This document shows, piece after piece, positions 1 to 12,286 of a DNA stretch of 64,000 nucleotides; the first letter of the stretch is position 1, and every line of letters begins with the position of its first letter. The position numbers and the translations under genes are program-made. Below the pieces are notes generated by a model. The model did no database searches and was not told where the DNA came from. It saw only the letters and a list, made by a program, of their open reading frames with translations. The stretch is from Ciona intestinalis (taxonomy: Eukaryota; Chordata; Ascidiacea; Phlebobranchia; Cionidae): contig NW_004190583.1 of the NCBI RefSeq assembly GCF_000224145.3, forward strand, positions 62,001-126,000, read 5' to 3'.

Positions 1-210
1 GATATTTATAGATAGTTTTAACCACTTTTTACATAAAACTACTGACTTTGCAGGTCTGCAGGTCAGTTTCTTAATAAATATAAATTGAACATAACTGATT
101 ATGAGAAAGTCAATGTAAAATTTATTGCATTCGTTCCATGTATTTCAATTTAATGCAAGTGTCATTTAAAATGTTGTATAACCTCTGGGGTTAAAAAACA
201 TAAGATTTAC

Positions 211-930
211 CTGTAGATTGCACTGAATTCTGTTTGTATTCCCCCAAACACATCTTCTGCGTGCGTTGTAAGGGATGAGAGTTGCCGGAGGGCATTAACG
301 AGTGCGTTGTTCGATACCTGAACATGGGATGCAACATAAAGTATGATCTCAGTATACCACTATATAAGATACCCTTGATAAAACAACCATTATGTGATTA
401 TGAGGCTTATTAAGTTATCAGGCTTATTATGTCCATATATATATTGCAACTTTTTCATGTTCATGAAAAAGTTGGAATAAAAATAAAGTTTTAGTATTAG
501 TCACTTAATGTAATAGAGTCAGGGTTGGATCTTAACCACAAACAAACAGCTGTCCGTATAAATGACCTTGGCCCCTGGGTATAGACATCCTGTATGGTGG
601 TAAACAAGTATACAGAATGATATGCTCACAGGATTAGTAATCTCAAGCACACAATGCAGTACAATACAAACAAAACATACTGAAAACATAGTTCCAGTGA
701 AGAACTCTATCACTAACCCCCAAACCCCAACTAAACCCCCATATTTTACTGCATAATCTATAATGTCAAGAATGTTTCTTCACTGGTGCCAAAATACTTC
801 AAGCAACGGAAGAACTTAGCAACATATTTAGGCAACTTACATCTTCCAGTTCACTGAATACTTTATCCGAATGAGCAGCTTCATGCCTTCGCAGCTTAAC
901 TGGTTCAACCCTTCTCTGGACAAAAGGCAT
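211..930 (-). CDS. NHS/WAVE-homology-domain protein, first two coding exons (partial)
   Basis: Two exons are visible: 930..841 (ATG, 30 codons, phase 0, donor GTAAGT) and 317..211 (after a CAG acceptor, ending in phase 2 before GTAAAT). The start MPFVQRRVEP, then VFSELEDVSNNALVNALRQL and SSLTTHAEDVF, follows the WAVE homology domain at the N-terminus of WASF and NHS/NHSL proteins. That domain joins actin-regulating WAVE complexes at the leading edge or at junctions. The MPF-x-x-R-x-VEP start looks more like NHS/GUK-holder than WASF, which usually begins MPLVKRNI. The rest of the gene lies beyond the left edge. I saw no convincing third exon in positions 1-210. The family call is sound; the exact paralogue is not settled. 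Confidence 0.68.
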
Positions 931-1880
931 CTTCTAGTATTTACACCATCTAACAATATTTAATAAACCTAACATTTGGCACTGTGAATACAAAAATGAA
1001 TGAACTGTACCATTTAAATAATGCAAGTTAATGCAATGAACCGACTTAAATAATGCAAGTTGAACCGACTTGAACTTGTTTCACTAACTATACCACCTGC
1101 ATAATGTTAAATTGGCCGTAACTAATTCAATTATAAACCGTTAAAATTAGGTTAAGGCTACGTGCACTGTACACTACGCAAATGTACGTGAACCACCTCT
1201 CACAAAATACAACACACACGCACGTGTGTTTCTTGTTATAACATGTACGGTGTACACTTTAAAACTACTTATTTTGTGGGTAAGTTCAAACTGCCAACTT
1301 TGAAAGAACTTAAGAGCAACACACTTGTAAAATTTGCTGATTTCGCATTAAAATTAACAATAAACTTGCTGATCATGACACTTTTACTCCACACAACATA
1401 CACGCTCCATCGCTGGCAATACTACAGAGTGAGAGAGATCCGATTGTTGCTGGGAGTCCCCAGCGAATGCACAAAATATGCTACCCGATAATGACGTCTA
1501 GCGGATTAATTTTAGCAACTTTGCCGCCCAAAACTAAACGGTCGATGAAATTCGAAAGACAGGTTTTGCAGGAAATTTTCTGCGTTTTAGTATGATTCAA
1601 GCGGTTTATTTGCGTTCGTTACTTAGTAATATGTACTACAGCCATGAAGTTATCTTGTCAAGTGTCTAACAACTTATTTAAATTTGCATTCGGACGAAAC
1701 ACGTTGTTTTATAAAATAGTTTTATTTTTTGCACGTAATTAAGACAATGGATTAAATGGCAAGTTCAGAATACGTTTGCATAGTTACTTTGGCGATAAAG
1801 AACAATGTGCATTCTGTAAAAAGCTTGATTTACTTTAATAAAAGATAAAAATATATGAAATTGTACGAAAACAAGAACAT
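931..1880. other. Intergenic stretch plus 3' UTR of the upstream receptor gene
   Basis: No supported gene. It holds the 5' flank of the NHS-like gene and, on its right side, the minus-strand 3' UTR of the class C receptor. The plus-strand open frame at 1243-1491 has no family resemblance or splice support. The gap between the two same-strand genes (about 0.8 kb) is too wide for a typical tunicate operon, so they are probably transcribed separately. Confidence 0.5.
1721..1726 (-). other. Candidate poly(A) signal of the class C receptor gene
   Basis: AATAAA on the minus strand about 155 bases after the stop codon. It is the first canonical hexamer I found downstream of the coding region. Cleavage would fall near 1,700. 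Confidence 0.4.
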
Positions 1881-4800
1881 TTATAAATAATTTTGAAGAC
1901 GTAATTCTGGTTTAATGGATGACGTAGGAACTAGCGATCCGTTGGTAATGACGCGACTTTGCTTCCGATTTCGGAAAGCATCTGCATTGTTTGGAAAACT
2001 TCGCGTTCTCGTCATCCCGTTCGGGAATTCAAATGCAGGATTGTCGAACCCTTTTAGAATGTTCCCCGACGCACTGGAACATTTTCTATGTTTCGGGCGA
2101 TCTTCGAAACTCGACAACTGCGTTGGGAAAGTTTCATTTTCAAACGACCCACGGCGGCTTTCTTTTGTTCCTTCAATATCTATTGCGTCATCATCAGATG
2201 ACGTAACAGGTTTGTTTTTAATGGAAATTGCAAGAATGTCATAACTTTTCATAAACGTCCTCTTCCAATCGCTACTGTCCACTGACGTCATGGATACGTC
2301 ATCACCGTTCTTAAAAGCGTCATCATTTCGTATCACGTTGCTGTTTACAGTAGATACGGAATGATTACGTTGTTGTGACGTCACTTCCCCGTTTGCTTCA
2401 AATTTGGTCTAAAACAATCGGGTGCGTTATATAATGAATATAAAGTACTTGTTTGTACCATTTAACTAACTGATATTTACCAGTGGATTTGGCACAATTG
2501 TAACATTTTTCATTGCCATGTTGGATATCACATTGCAGTTTGTGACGTCAAAGTCAATGTCACCATCTCCATAGCGCCCCCAATCGGTTGATATATTGTT
2601 GGAGTTGTTGTTTAAAAAGCTAACATTTGTTTTCCTTTTTATTTCTGGTGTTTTGGGGGCTGCAACCTGGGTAACCCCCTCTTCTGAGACACTCCTCTGA
2701 TGCCAAGTACTTGACTGGTTTCGAGATCCAGCTATGATGTAATGATATAAATAGGAAATAATTATGTCACAATCTGAACACGGTATTTATAAAATTTAAA
2801 TTAAACTAATAATTTAATATTTTATTTTTGTGCAAGGTCTTACTACGAGACATACTAGGGTCCTGGAATTCAGGGCAGAGTTATGCATGGATAATTTAAG
2901 CATGTACTTAAACAGCCAGTTTACAAAGGCTTTTAATAGGGCTGAGGGTCTATGCAGTAGCCTACACCTAAGTCTGTTTGACTAAATTGATTATAGGGTT
3001 CTTACATTGGTGTCCCATGACTGTGGTTTGGTTATTCTTTTGTGGACGAAATATAATGATGTAGGTTTTGGGACCAAACATGGCAAACAATATGACGAGA
3101 CCATTCAAGGAAAGTCCAAGACAATAGATTGCGTCACGGAGCACAATGTTACTTGATGTATTCACAACATATGTTGGAATCTGTGAATAAAATTATTTTT
3201 ATTGAACTTTGGCATAGATATAGCATATACTATTAAACTCAGGAGTCAAAATCTACCACCCACAGTAATTAAGAACTTTTGTTTTGTCCTATAATACAAG
3301 AACATAAAAAAATGATGTTTAAATTATTATTTTTTTGCCAGAGTAGTTATGCACAATCTAAGTAAAACATATATCACATATCAGTCTAAAAAATACTAAC
3401 TGTCACTGGTTGTTACCTGTGCAATACAGATAACCAGAGCTGTATAAACTGCAAATCCAATGTGTTTTGCTTCGTTGAAGCCAGCAGGTACTTTACGCAC
3501 TTTGATTGCATAGTAGGTACAAACGAGTACAAGTAGAATTGGGTAAAACAGACCAATAAGTATAACTTGGCTCATCATGGCTTGGCATTGAACATAATCA
3601 AGAGGTAAACCCTGTGAATGCATTTGTTTCCATTAAACATTTATGTTGGGATTAAAAGTTTAATTGGCGTATATTTCAGATTGGCCCAAGTCGTTTTTAA
3701 GTTTTGGGTCTCTTTATAAAGAATGGGTACCAGAGAATGTTGTTAATGCATTATTTTCTCAAAAATATACAAGGGTACAATTGACGTGTATCAATGAGGT
3801 CATGAACATAGTGATTTTCTGCTTAACTGCCCCGTTATTTGAGCTGAATAATGCCCATTCATGCTGAACAATGGGCATCAAATCAAGTATGAGGTTACAT
3901 TTGTCATCTTTACACAAAACAAATCTATATTTTTGCAAAACAAACAAATTCTGGTAAACAACATTGATAAGGAAGCCAAATAAGGATATTCTAGAAACAA
4001 GAACAACCTCTTTGTGAGATCTTGACTTGACAATATTTGGTGGTTGCATCACAAACCATATTATTAGAAGAAAAACTTCAACAGCCGAAAGTACAATGGC
4101 AATTATCAACTGAAAATAAAACATAATTAGAATAAAACCTATCAGAGTTTTTTAAAGGATAATATTGAGTTAGTTTAAACATTACATGGAACATAAAGCA
4201 GGGTTTCCTGTATGTCACGTCACATTGATGTGCTATGAACCTTTTACTAATTTATAACATTTTAGAAAAAGTTTTCGGCATGTGTTCTGGCATATTGTAA
4301 AATATGGCTTTATAATGGTTATAGGCTGCAAACAAATTCACAGCATCGCCACTTAAATCCTAAAAAAGTTTAACACTATTGATCTAAAATAGGCTACCAT
4401 TAAAGTTAATCCTATCCATAGATTGGTAATTTATGAAAAAGTATGTTTTCTCTATATTGTAAGTATTTGGAATACACCAGATCTATTGTATCAACAAAGT
4501 TATTCTTCTACATAGACAAGGACTCACCTGTGGCATTGGTTTTAATAGTTTCTTGTAATCCCTCACAAGTTTCTTTCCAAGTGTGTTAAATATAAGTGAG
4601 ATCCGAACAGTCTTAACAAGGATAGCAGAATAAACAAGAGTTAAACATAGGCCTGTGCTGAGACGCCTGTAGAAGCATTAATTTATTATTAACTATTACA
4701 TAGGTTTTCTATGTAATTTTATCTTTAAAACCCTTACAGCCGAAAACAACAGCACAAATAAATACAAACATTGGATGTGATCAGTTTTTAAAACCACTTA

Positions 4801-7800
4801 CTCTCTCAAAGAGATAAAATTGAACTGTAAATGGGCTTAACATGTACTCTTAAATGCAATCAAAACCTATTTGTATTGTAAATACACCAGACATGGTTAC
4901 TCCTTTACATTGCACTCACCTCATAACACAGAGTGGTTTTGTTGGTTCAAAACAGAAGAAAAATGAGAGAGTAAAAGTCAAAAGAAGTCCAACCAATATC
5001 ATGCAACATAATTCCCTTCCAGATGCTCTTACAATGGGAGTATCCCAGTGACAAATGTATACAATGCCAGTACATATTGTGAGTACAAGTCCAACACAAC
5101 TGACGCATATAACACCCCATGCCCATCCATGGCTAAAAGAGAGATAATCAACAGGTACAGGAAGACAGGTTTGGCTGTGAAAACAAACTTTATTGCATTT
5201 TTAATGAAAGAAAATACACATAGTGCAATCTACAACTGCTTACCAGCTTTTAAAACAAAGTGCTCATTAAATATTTATAAGTAAACAGATTTAAACCAGT
5301 TCTTTAAGCTACCGTAGTCATAATACAGTAACTCTAAGCCTGTAATATGATGAACAAAAACACAATGCTCAATTAACTTACAAAGTGCTGTCAGTCATTT
5401 GTTGATTGCCACATGATTGACACTTTGACACATTTCTTCCACTATTCGACACATTATAAATGACAATGCTGTTTTCTTTACAAGTTATACAATGCCAGCA
5501 GCATGAACGCTCCTGAAAAATAAAAGGAAACTGTTACACTTTGTTAAACAAATGGTTTTATTTGAGACTAATCAACCAATTACACAGAAAGCAGTTTCGT
5601 TGCAAACTATAACAATCATGCACAACTAAATCTAACAGTACTAGACATCTAGTTTTTACAAGCCAATAAAAAGATTTTATGTATATAACTTTCCCTATCT
5701 CAGTCATGCTTATAAAGATGAGTGATAAAATACAGTAACCCATAAAAAATATGGTTTGTGTATAAAATAACTTAATGGTAGATGAAAACGTAAACCATAG
5801 TAATTTTCTAACTCAGTCATGCTAAAGCTCTAGTGATGAAATGCAATAATTATGGTTTGTTAATATAAAATAAACCCTTTGAAACACATCTTAAAGAAGT
5901 AGTATGATTTTTAAACAAAAATCCTAAAAATTTTATGACTATTACAGCTATGAACAAATATAAAATTGATTTTCGCATATGGTACGTAAAGTAAACCCAT
6001 AGAAACAGATATTAAATAAGTACTATGAAGTTTAAACAAAAGTAAGATAAATTATTTGATAAATTTTATGACTGTTACAGCCAAAACATGGATTTTTCAT
6101 GAAAGGTTTGCATCACCAGAATGAACATGAAATAGGAACAACACAGAGGATGCAAGATTAATACCTGTTCCTTCCAAAAACCACGCTTGTTAGAATAGTG
6201 GTGATGTATCAACTTTTATTATAAATCAAAGTTACATTACAGTTATGTGTAAACATTCAAATTTTTTTTCAGATTTAAATGTAACATCAAGTATTTAGTG
6301 GGCCCTCGACAAGAATCTGACCCACATAGAAAAGAATATCAAAAATTTTGTATTATGTTTGGCAACTACATATATTTAGTAATGATATAACAGCATACCT
6401 CACTAACAAGCATGTATTGGTTTAGTGCACACGGATCACTACATACTGATGTTATGTTTCCTCTGCCCTTTTCACTACGGTTGTCGGTAAATGTAACTGT
6501 CAATATAAATCAGAATTGTTATAAAGATGAAAAATCACATACAATATACAGTACGGGAAAAGTAATGCATTAAGTACAATGTACTTGATTTGTATTGAAA
6601 TCAAAACAAAAGTTTTTATGCATTTTTCAAAAAATGGCAACAATTTAATGCCATTCACTTGGTATTATAAATAGATACAGCTAAATGTTTCATTGTAGTT
6701 TCACACAACACTTGCAAGTCTTTTATCTTATATTGGTAAACCAACAAGTTTAATCATTTTTAAGCATCACTTTAATGCCTTTTAATGTTACATTCTGGTT
6801 AACATAACATAAATTTGTTTTTATTTATTTGAATGCTTTAACGGAGTATTAAAGGGTATTAGCGGCAAACAAAAGTCATTAATTAGGTGTTTTTTCTCAA
6901 CAATTGACTAAAACTTACTTTTTTCTTTAGCATAATAACCAACCAGCTTCCATTTTTGTTCCGTTCCATTGTATCTCCATATGTCATAAGAAGCAGGACC
7001 ATCTTGAAACTGATCGAATTGAAAGCGTTCTTGGTTTCCATCGATAAAAGAAACATTTTGAAGATACTTTCGAATTTGTATTCCATTTAGCTTGGTGAAC
7101 TGCAATTGTAAATGGAATAAAGTGCAATTGCAGCTACAGAAATAGACTAAAAAAACATTGCTTATAACCTAATTAGGTCATTGAAAATGTAGTTTACGTC
7201 AGAATTTTCTCTTTACAATTCTTAGTTTCAAATTCCACAATATTTGTCACATAATATTGGAATGTGCAGCAACATAATATCTACTATGACATCACACCCA
7301 CCGCATCACACACAGGAACTCCGGTCCCATTACATAAATCTTGTTGCGCGTCATTAAAGGCATGAGCAAAAGCAAGAACTGCATTCGCTGATGTCTGGAG
7401 CATGTGAGAGAGTTCTGTTGAATTGGGAAGTGTCAGATTTCCAAGACACACGTTTTGTTGAACACTGGAACTCCCCTATGGTTAAACAGAATGAATAATT
7501 AAGCGGAATAATATTTCAGCTATGCGAGGTTAATAGGCCAAGTCTTAAAAAATGTCCCAGGTCTGTAAGTTTACCCTGCTATAGGACCTCACCCATATGA
7601 AACTTGAGCTGTGCATTCAACTTTTGCACTTTATCAAGAAATACATAGTAAACTACATTTGACATATAATTTCAATATTAAATCCAACTTACGGGTAGTG
7701 AACAGCCATGTAACGATGCTAAATAATGTGCGTAAAACAAGTTACGGTCCAACGATTCATTCAATGTGATTGGCTTAAGATAATTTTCAAATTCTGGGTC

Positions 7801-10800
7801 TGGCCTTGAGTGTCCACTGAATGACAAAGATCCATCCATTACTTGATGTAATGCTTCATCATTCGTATCACTGATAAACATAATGTAAACTGTTAAAGTT
7901 CCATGGAAAGACTTTAAGGTACACCTTTGCAATGTGAATTTCAAGTAAAATAATAGAAGAATATAGTTAAAACCAGTAAAGGAGAAACAAAACAGTAAAG
8001 CCTACCACTTTCACACAACGGCCACTACAATATAATATATTATAATTAACACTGGACAACATGAATGTAACTTAATTTATCCTCGCGTGGCCGGAAAATG
8101 ACAGTGGTTCACATGGGTGTAACACCTCGTGCCAGCTTACGAGTTACCATGTATGTTACTTTGTGGGTGATTATTTTTGGGGGATATTTTCATTTTTTTT
8201 ATGTATGGCTGATAATTTGGACAACCCATTAGTGACCACTGAATTGGAGCAATTGTCGTTAAGTGTCTTGCCCAAGGACACATACGCCCACAATGGTAGC
8301 AGCGACGAGCCTTGAACCCATTACCTAATGGTTACAGGCAGGCGCGCTAACCACTACGCCACAGCGCCGGACATCACAAAGTATTAAAGAGTGGAACTTA
8401 CTTGAGAAACTGTTGGAGATCTTGGACTTGAAATCCATTCCAAATATCAGAACCAATCCATTGAAACCGGTTGCCGTACCCGAGTTCTATCAATCTTGAC
8501 ATGAGAAGTGCAAGGTATGGTATGGATGCGAACGCAATTATAACTGTGGGAATAAAGGTGTGTTAGTAGAAGAGCCAATAGCTACATATATTTAGGGGAG
8601 TAAAGGTGTGTTAATGAAAGAGCCAAACACTGTATACATGGGGAGTAAAGGTGTATTGATGGAAGAGCCAATAGCTGCATATATGGGGAGTAAAGGTGTA
8701 TGAATGGAAGAGCCAATAGCTGCATATATATAGTATTGTTTATATACCACACAGTCTATCATATACCAAATGAAATCTTTTGCCACAAAAAGACACCAGG
8801 TGATCTCTTTTACAATTAGAATACATAGGCCTGAGAATTATTACAGAAATAGACAAGAAATAATAATACATACATTCACTAAATAAAGATTATTACGGAA
8901 ACAAAACAAATTACCTCTGGATCTAGTTTCCCTAATCAAACTTTGAGCCACATCGTTGATAACCTTCTTTCCTGCATTCCGGGGAAATCTGATGTTTGCT
9001 GATAAACAGATGTTAGTTTCAGTAATTTGTTTCTGAAATTCCTCTGAAGCCGCGTTACCTGTAGTATGAAAAATCTTGAATTAATTTATGGTTAAACCTC
9101 CAGCTTCTGCAACAATCATCATTGAAATATTGGTTTTACCAAACTCATTTAATTATTAAATGAATATTTTTTCAAAAAGTTTGAATTATTAAATGAACGA
9201 ATGAATATAGCCTATTAATCCTCCAATGACAGACCATTATATCATGATAGTTAAAAATAGAACAAGAATTTATGGAAAAACCAAACAGAAAGATATTTTA
9301 CGACATATGTACTAAAAATAAATCTTGTAATACAAATTTTGACACTAAATTTTGTTTGGCCTTGGCTAGACAAAATAGCCAAGATTTTTTTGCTATGGGG
9401 GTCATTATAGTTGTCCTCAAATTACCATAATCGTCATTGTCATGAATAAATGAAACGTATTCCCATCCATTCATCTGCAAAACTTGAATTATGGCGCGGA
9501 CCTGTTAGTGATATTTAGAAAATTAACTTATTTTATCCATTTAAACATTAGAGACAGGCACGCTAACCACTTGGCAATGGCGCCAGATAAATCCACTACT
9601 GCTATTATCAGAGCAAGTATATGTAATGCTTGACAAATGCCTTGTGGTAAAAATACCACAGTATATCCAGATAAGACAATATATATAGAAACACATTATA
9701 TTTAGTTTAAAATCTAACTTAAAAGAACATTTATTTTAAACAAATTGCTAATAAATAAAAATTTCACCTGAAACTTGTCAGATGAAGTTGTACGAAAAAA
9801 ATATGGATAACGTTGCTTGTCGCTGAGGTTTGGTGAGGTAGCTGCATAACTTATCTGTCAATATACGATGGGTGAATAATGGTAAATGCAACTTATTTGA
9901 CAAAATACTTTGGATGATTTATAAGTTGCAGCAAGTCAATAGGAAGTTTGCGGTTTCTGACGCATTTAAATTAAAAATTAAAATAAACTACATGTATTAA
10001 AGAGACACTGTATACGTCAATACTGTATAAAACATAAATAAATTATGCTGAAAACAATTATTTTAAATATTCATGATTAAGATTAAAAAATTATTTCCAT
10101 TCAACTAAATGTCAATTATTTCAATGTACTATGACATCACAGAAGGCATTATTTCATCATTTATCACAGTTATTGCAACATAAAACCTTCAGTTCTTCTA
10201 ATATTTGTTCAAATATTGATTTAAAAATAATTTCGTTTTTAATATTTAAATAAAAGATTAGCGAATACTTGAGATAAATTGATGATAAGTTGTGCAAACA
10301 CTAAAAGCTCTTTATTTGTGTAGTTGTAAAGCATTAGGTGTATGTAAAGATGTGTATTGTATAATAGACTGGTATTAAAAGATTTAACTTTGAGCAGTAA
10401 ATATCAAAATAGGTGGACTTGAATACATTCTGTGATCAAGATGTTTTAAAAACATTCATGTTATTTGAAGATGGGTCCCATGTGTTTGTGCTTGACATTG
10501 TTACCATACAATACACTTTGTACTTAAATAATCCCAACAATAGCTCTTGTGTATCATAATAACACATTGTGATGTCATTACCAACCTGGGAAAAATCAAA
10601 CAACCCAAGTAACTTTGCTGTTGGTATGGAAACTGCACTAGAACTGGGACCAATCACACCCCAATAAGAATTATTTCGGGTACTTTGTTGGGAAAGTTGT
10701 TGCGGCAAATAATTTTGAACAATCTGGAATAAAAAACAATTAGGTTAAGGAATACTAACAAATATAAGAATGTGCAGTGTAAGAAAGAAATAATCCTTGA

Positions 10801-12286
10801 GTCTTAATGTAGCGGATTTATTTTCGCCTAACCACATAGGTAACTGAATGAATGAAATTGATTTGTTTTTTGTAGGTTGTTAATGTATGGCTGACAATTT
10901 AGGCAACTTCTTCTTCCTATGGTTGGAGCAAATGTTTAAATATCTAATCGTGAATTACCTCTTTCAATGCGCGAGTGTCAATCGTGCAATCCGCCATTGG
11001 GTCGATTGTTAACGTCACACCAGGAAGCATTGTGACGTCATTATTCACGCGTTCGATCGTGTAAATTGCCATTTCTAAAAACTGTAGAAAAAAACAAAGA
11101 TTAGTAAATCTAATAGATCAGGGTGCGTTGACGTAAATTTAAAAATTTTACAGCGATGGGTCCCAACATAACATCGTAAAGTATAAAGAATAAACTAGTA
11201 GAGCATCGGCGTGTGACCTCACCCACATAAATCAGAATATAAATATTTTAAACGTAGGAATGAATGTAACTTACTTAATCCTCGCGTGGCTGGAAAACGA
11301 CAGTCGTTATAACACGGGTGTTCATACACCTCGTGCCAGCTTACGAGTTACCATGTATGTTACTTTGTGAGTGATTTTCAAACTGTTTTTTCCCACTTGT
11401 CACCCGATGTTTTAAACCAATCAAGTGTTGTCACGCACTTAAAGTTAAAATCGGGGTCGTGACAAGCGCGGAGCATAAAACCGAACAGCTTTAAATAATA
11501 AATGAGAAGCAATGAGCTTTCGTTTGTTTGTGGTGGAATCTAACCAGGGTTGCGTCGTATTCTTATCCACTTCGGCCACCGGAATCTTAGAGGTATATCC
11601 CACGTATATGTGACGTCAATACGCATTACAAAAATCTTGATGACGTCAAACGCGATTTACAAAAGTTTGATGACGTAAACATGTGAACAAGAGTCAATGA
11701 CGTCTATAGAAGGGTAAGGTAGTATGGCTTTGTTAAGGGTTCGTAGCGCAATTGTTGGTAGAATTGTGTTTATTTCTTGGTGGTGATATTTGAAACCGTT
11801 AAGTCCTGAACGCTTGTGGGATTCTATTTGATTGATTGAATGACGCTTGTTTATCACTACATATCGGGGCAGCGAAAGTCGTTATAACACGGGTGTTCTG
11901 TTTTATACATTTCGTATCCGCTTACGAGTTCCCACGTGTGTAACTTTAAGGTAATAATTATTGTTGTTCGTTTGACAATTTCGAAATTCCATTATAGTGA
12001 CCGCTGGGTTGGCTCGCTGGCCGTTAAGTGTCTTGCTTGTCCACAATATTAGGCGTGTCGAGAATCAGGCATAAAACCCTTTGGTTAAGTTCACCTGATT
12101 ACTGGATCGTAGCACTTTTGTTTCGTCGCAGTGTTCGTCGTTCCGCCGGGGATAGATGCTGAAAATCCCGCCAAGTCTGATTACGAACTCGGGCTCCGAA
12201 CTCACCGGTTGTGCGGTTTGCGCGTTGGCCAATTTCACGTAGCAGACGCACGCCACTTGAATGGAAATAAGCACAGGCAGCAACAT
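1881..12286 (-). CDS. Class C GPCR, metabotropic glutamate receptor-like
   Basis: Nineteen exons join in frame: 12286..12095, 11081..10959, 10723..10586, 9854..9768, 9501..9426, 9058..8915, 8543..8402, 7870..7693, 7475..7302, 7099..6919, 6496..6399, 5512..5382, 5132..4920, 4666..4528, 4109..4008, 3611..3417, 3180..3006, 2731..2481, 2408..1881. The product is 1,088 aa. Order: signal peptide (MLLPVLIS start, through about residue 25), Venus-flytrap domain (GVIGPSSSAVS; YAATSPNLSD; GSDIW), cysteine-rich NCD3G (VCSDPC, CCWHCITC), then a 7TM core with DTPIVRASGREL, the loop RKVPAGFNEAKHIGF and the TM7 run FGPKTYIIIFRPQKN. A cytoplasmic tail of over 250 residues follows, with an NPAF endocytosis-type motif. 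The ATG was chosen because it opens the signal peptide; an out-of-frame upstream ATG precedes it. The donor at 4008 (GTTGTT) is weak, so that junction is least certain. The altered pocket suggests an amino-acid ligand that may not be glutamate. Confidence 0.92.
5694..6087. repeat. Diverged tandem duplications inside an mGluR-like intron
   Basis: Two imperfect repeats follow each other. A block around 5694-5770 (CTCAGTCATGCT...ATGGTTTG...TATAAAATAA) recurs at about 5810-5873. A second block around 5874-5953 (AAACCC...TTTATGACTATTACAGC) recurs at about 5993-6087. The copies differ by many substitutions and small indels, so they are old. Confidence 0.5.
8058..8372 (-). repeat. tRNA-derived SINE-like element, nearly full length
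   Basis: Read on the minus strand, the head GGCGTAGTGGTTAGCGCGC resembles a tRNA A box and GGTTCAAGGC a B box. They are followed by a conserved body (GCAAGACACTTAACG-like, CCAGTGGTCACTAATGGGTT, GTAACTCGTAAGCTGGCAC) and a tail with CGCGAGGATAAA. The same body recurs at least nine times in this window in both orientations, which marks it as a dispersed retroelement rather than a functional tRNA gene. It lies in an intron of the receptor gene. Confidence 0.75.
8547..8732. repeat. 45-bp minisatellite abutting a 3' splice site
   Basis: About four copies of a 45-bp unit (GGGGAGTAAAGGTGTATTGA...). The copy nearest the exon contains the real acceptor of the receptor exon 8543..8402. On the minus strand each unit carries CACCTTTACTCCCC followed within about 10 bases by an AG, so the pyrimidine tract and acceptor have been multiplied with the repeat. 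Confidence 0.8.
9550..9592 (-). repeat. SINE-like head fragment
   Basis: A short piece matching the tRNA-like head of the dispersed element: TGGCGCC...CCAAGTGGTTAGCGTGCCTG on the minus strand. No body is recognisable next to it. Confidence 0.45.
11258..11376 (-). repeat. SINE-like element, 3' part
   Basis: Matches the tail half of the copy at 8058-8372 closely (CCTCGCGTGGCTGGAAAACG, CTCGTGCCAGCTTACGAGTT), with no tRNA-like head. It lies in the first intron of the receptor gene. Confidence 0.65.
11611..11704. promoter_or_regulatory. Phased cluster of CRE-like TGACGTCA sites in intron 1
   Basis: TGACGTCA occurs at 11611 and 11641, TGACGTAA at 11671 and TGACGTCT at 11698. The first three are spaced exactly 30 bp apart within a short degenerate tandem repeat (core ...TTACAAAA..TTGA). 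CREB/ATF bZIP factors bind TGACGTCA. Whether the array is a working enhancer cannot be read from the sequence, and the palindrome is common across this window. Confidence 0.45.
11868..12052 (-). repeat. Diverged SINE-like element
   Basis: Shares AAAGTCGTTATAACACGGGT, CGCTTACGAGTTCCCA and GGCCGTTAAGTGTCTTGC with the other copies, but with deletions and no tRNA-like head. It lies just inside intron 1 of the receptor gene. Confidence 0.55.

Noticed and set aside
1243..1491. 82-codon plus-strand open frame beginning MYGVHFKTTY
   Set aside because: No family similarity, no splice context, and located in the 5' flank of the NHS-like gene.
1915..2244. 109-codon plus-strand open frame
   Set aside because: It is the antisense shadow of the receptor C-terminal exon.
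8280..8372. Possible functional tRNA gene (A- and B-box-like motifs)
   Set aside because: The flanking body recurs with or without the head at many sites and no cloverleaf is evident; it is the head of a SINE-like repeat.
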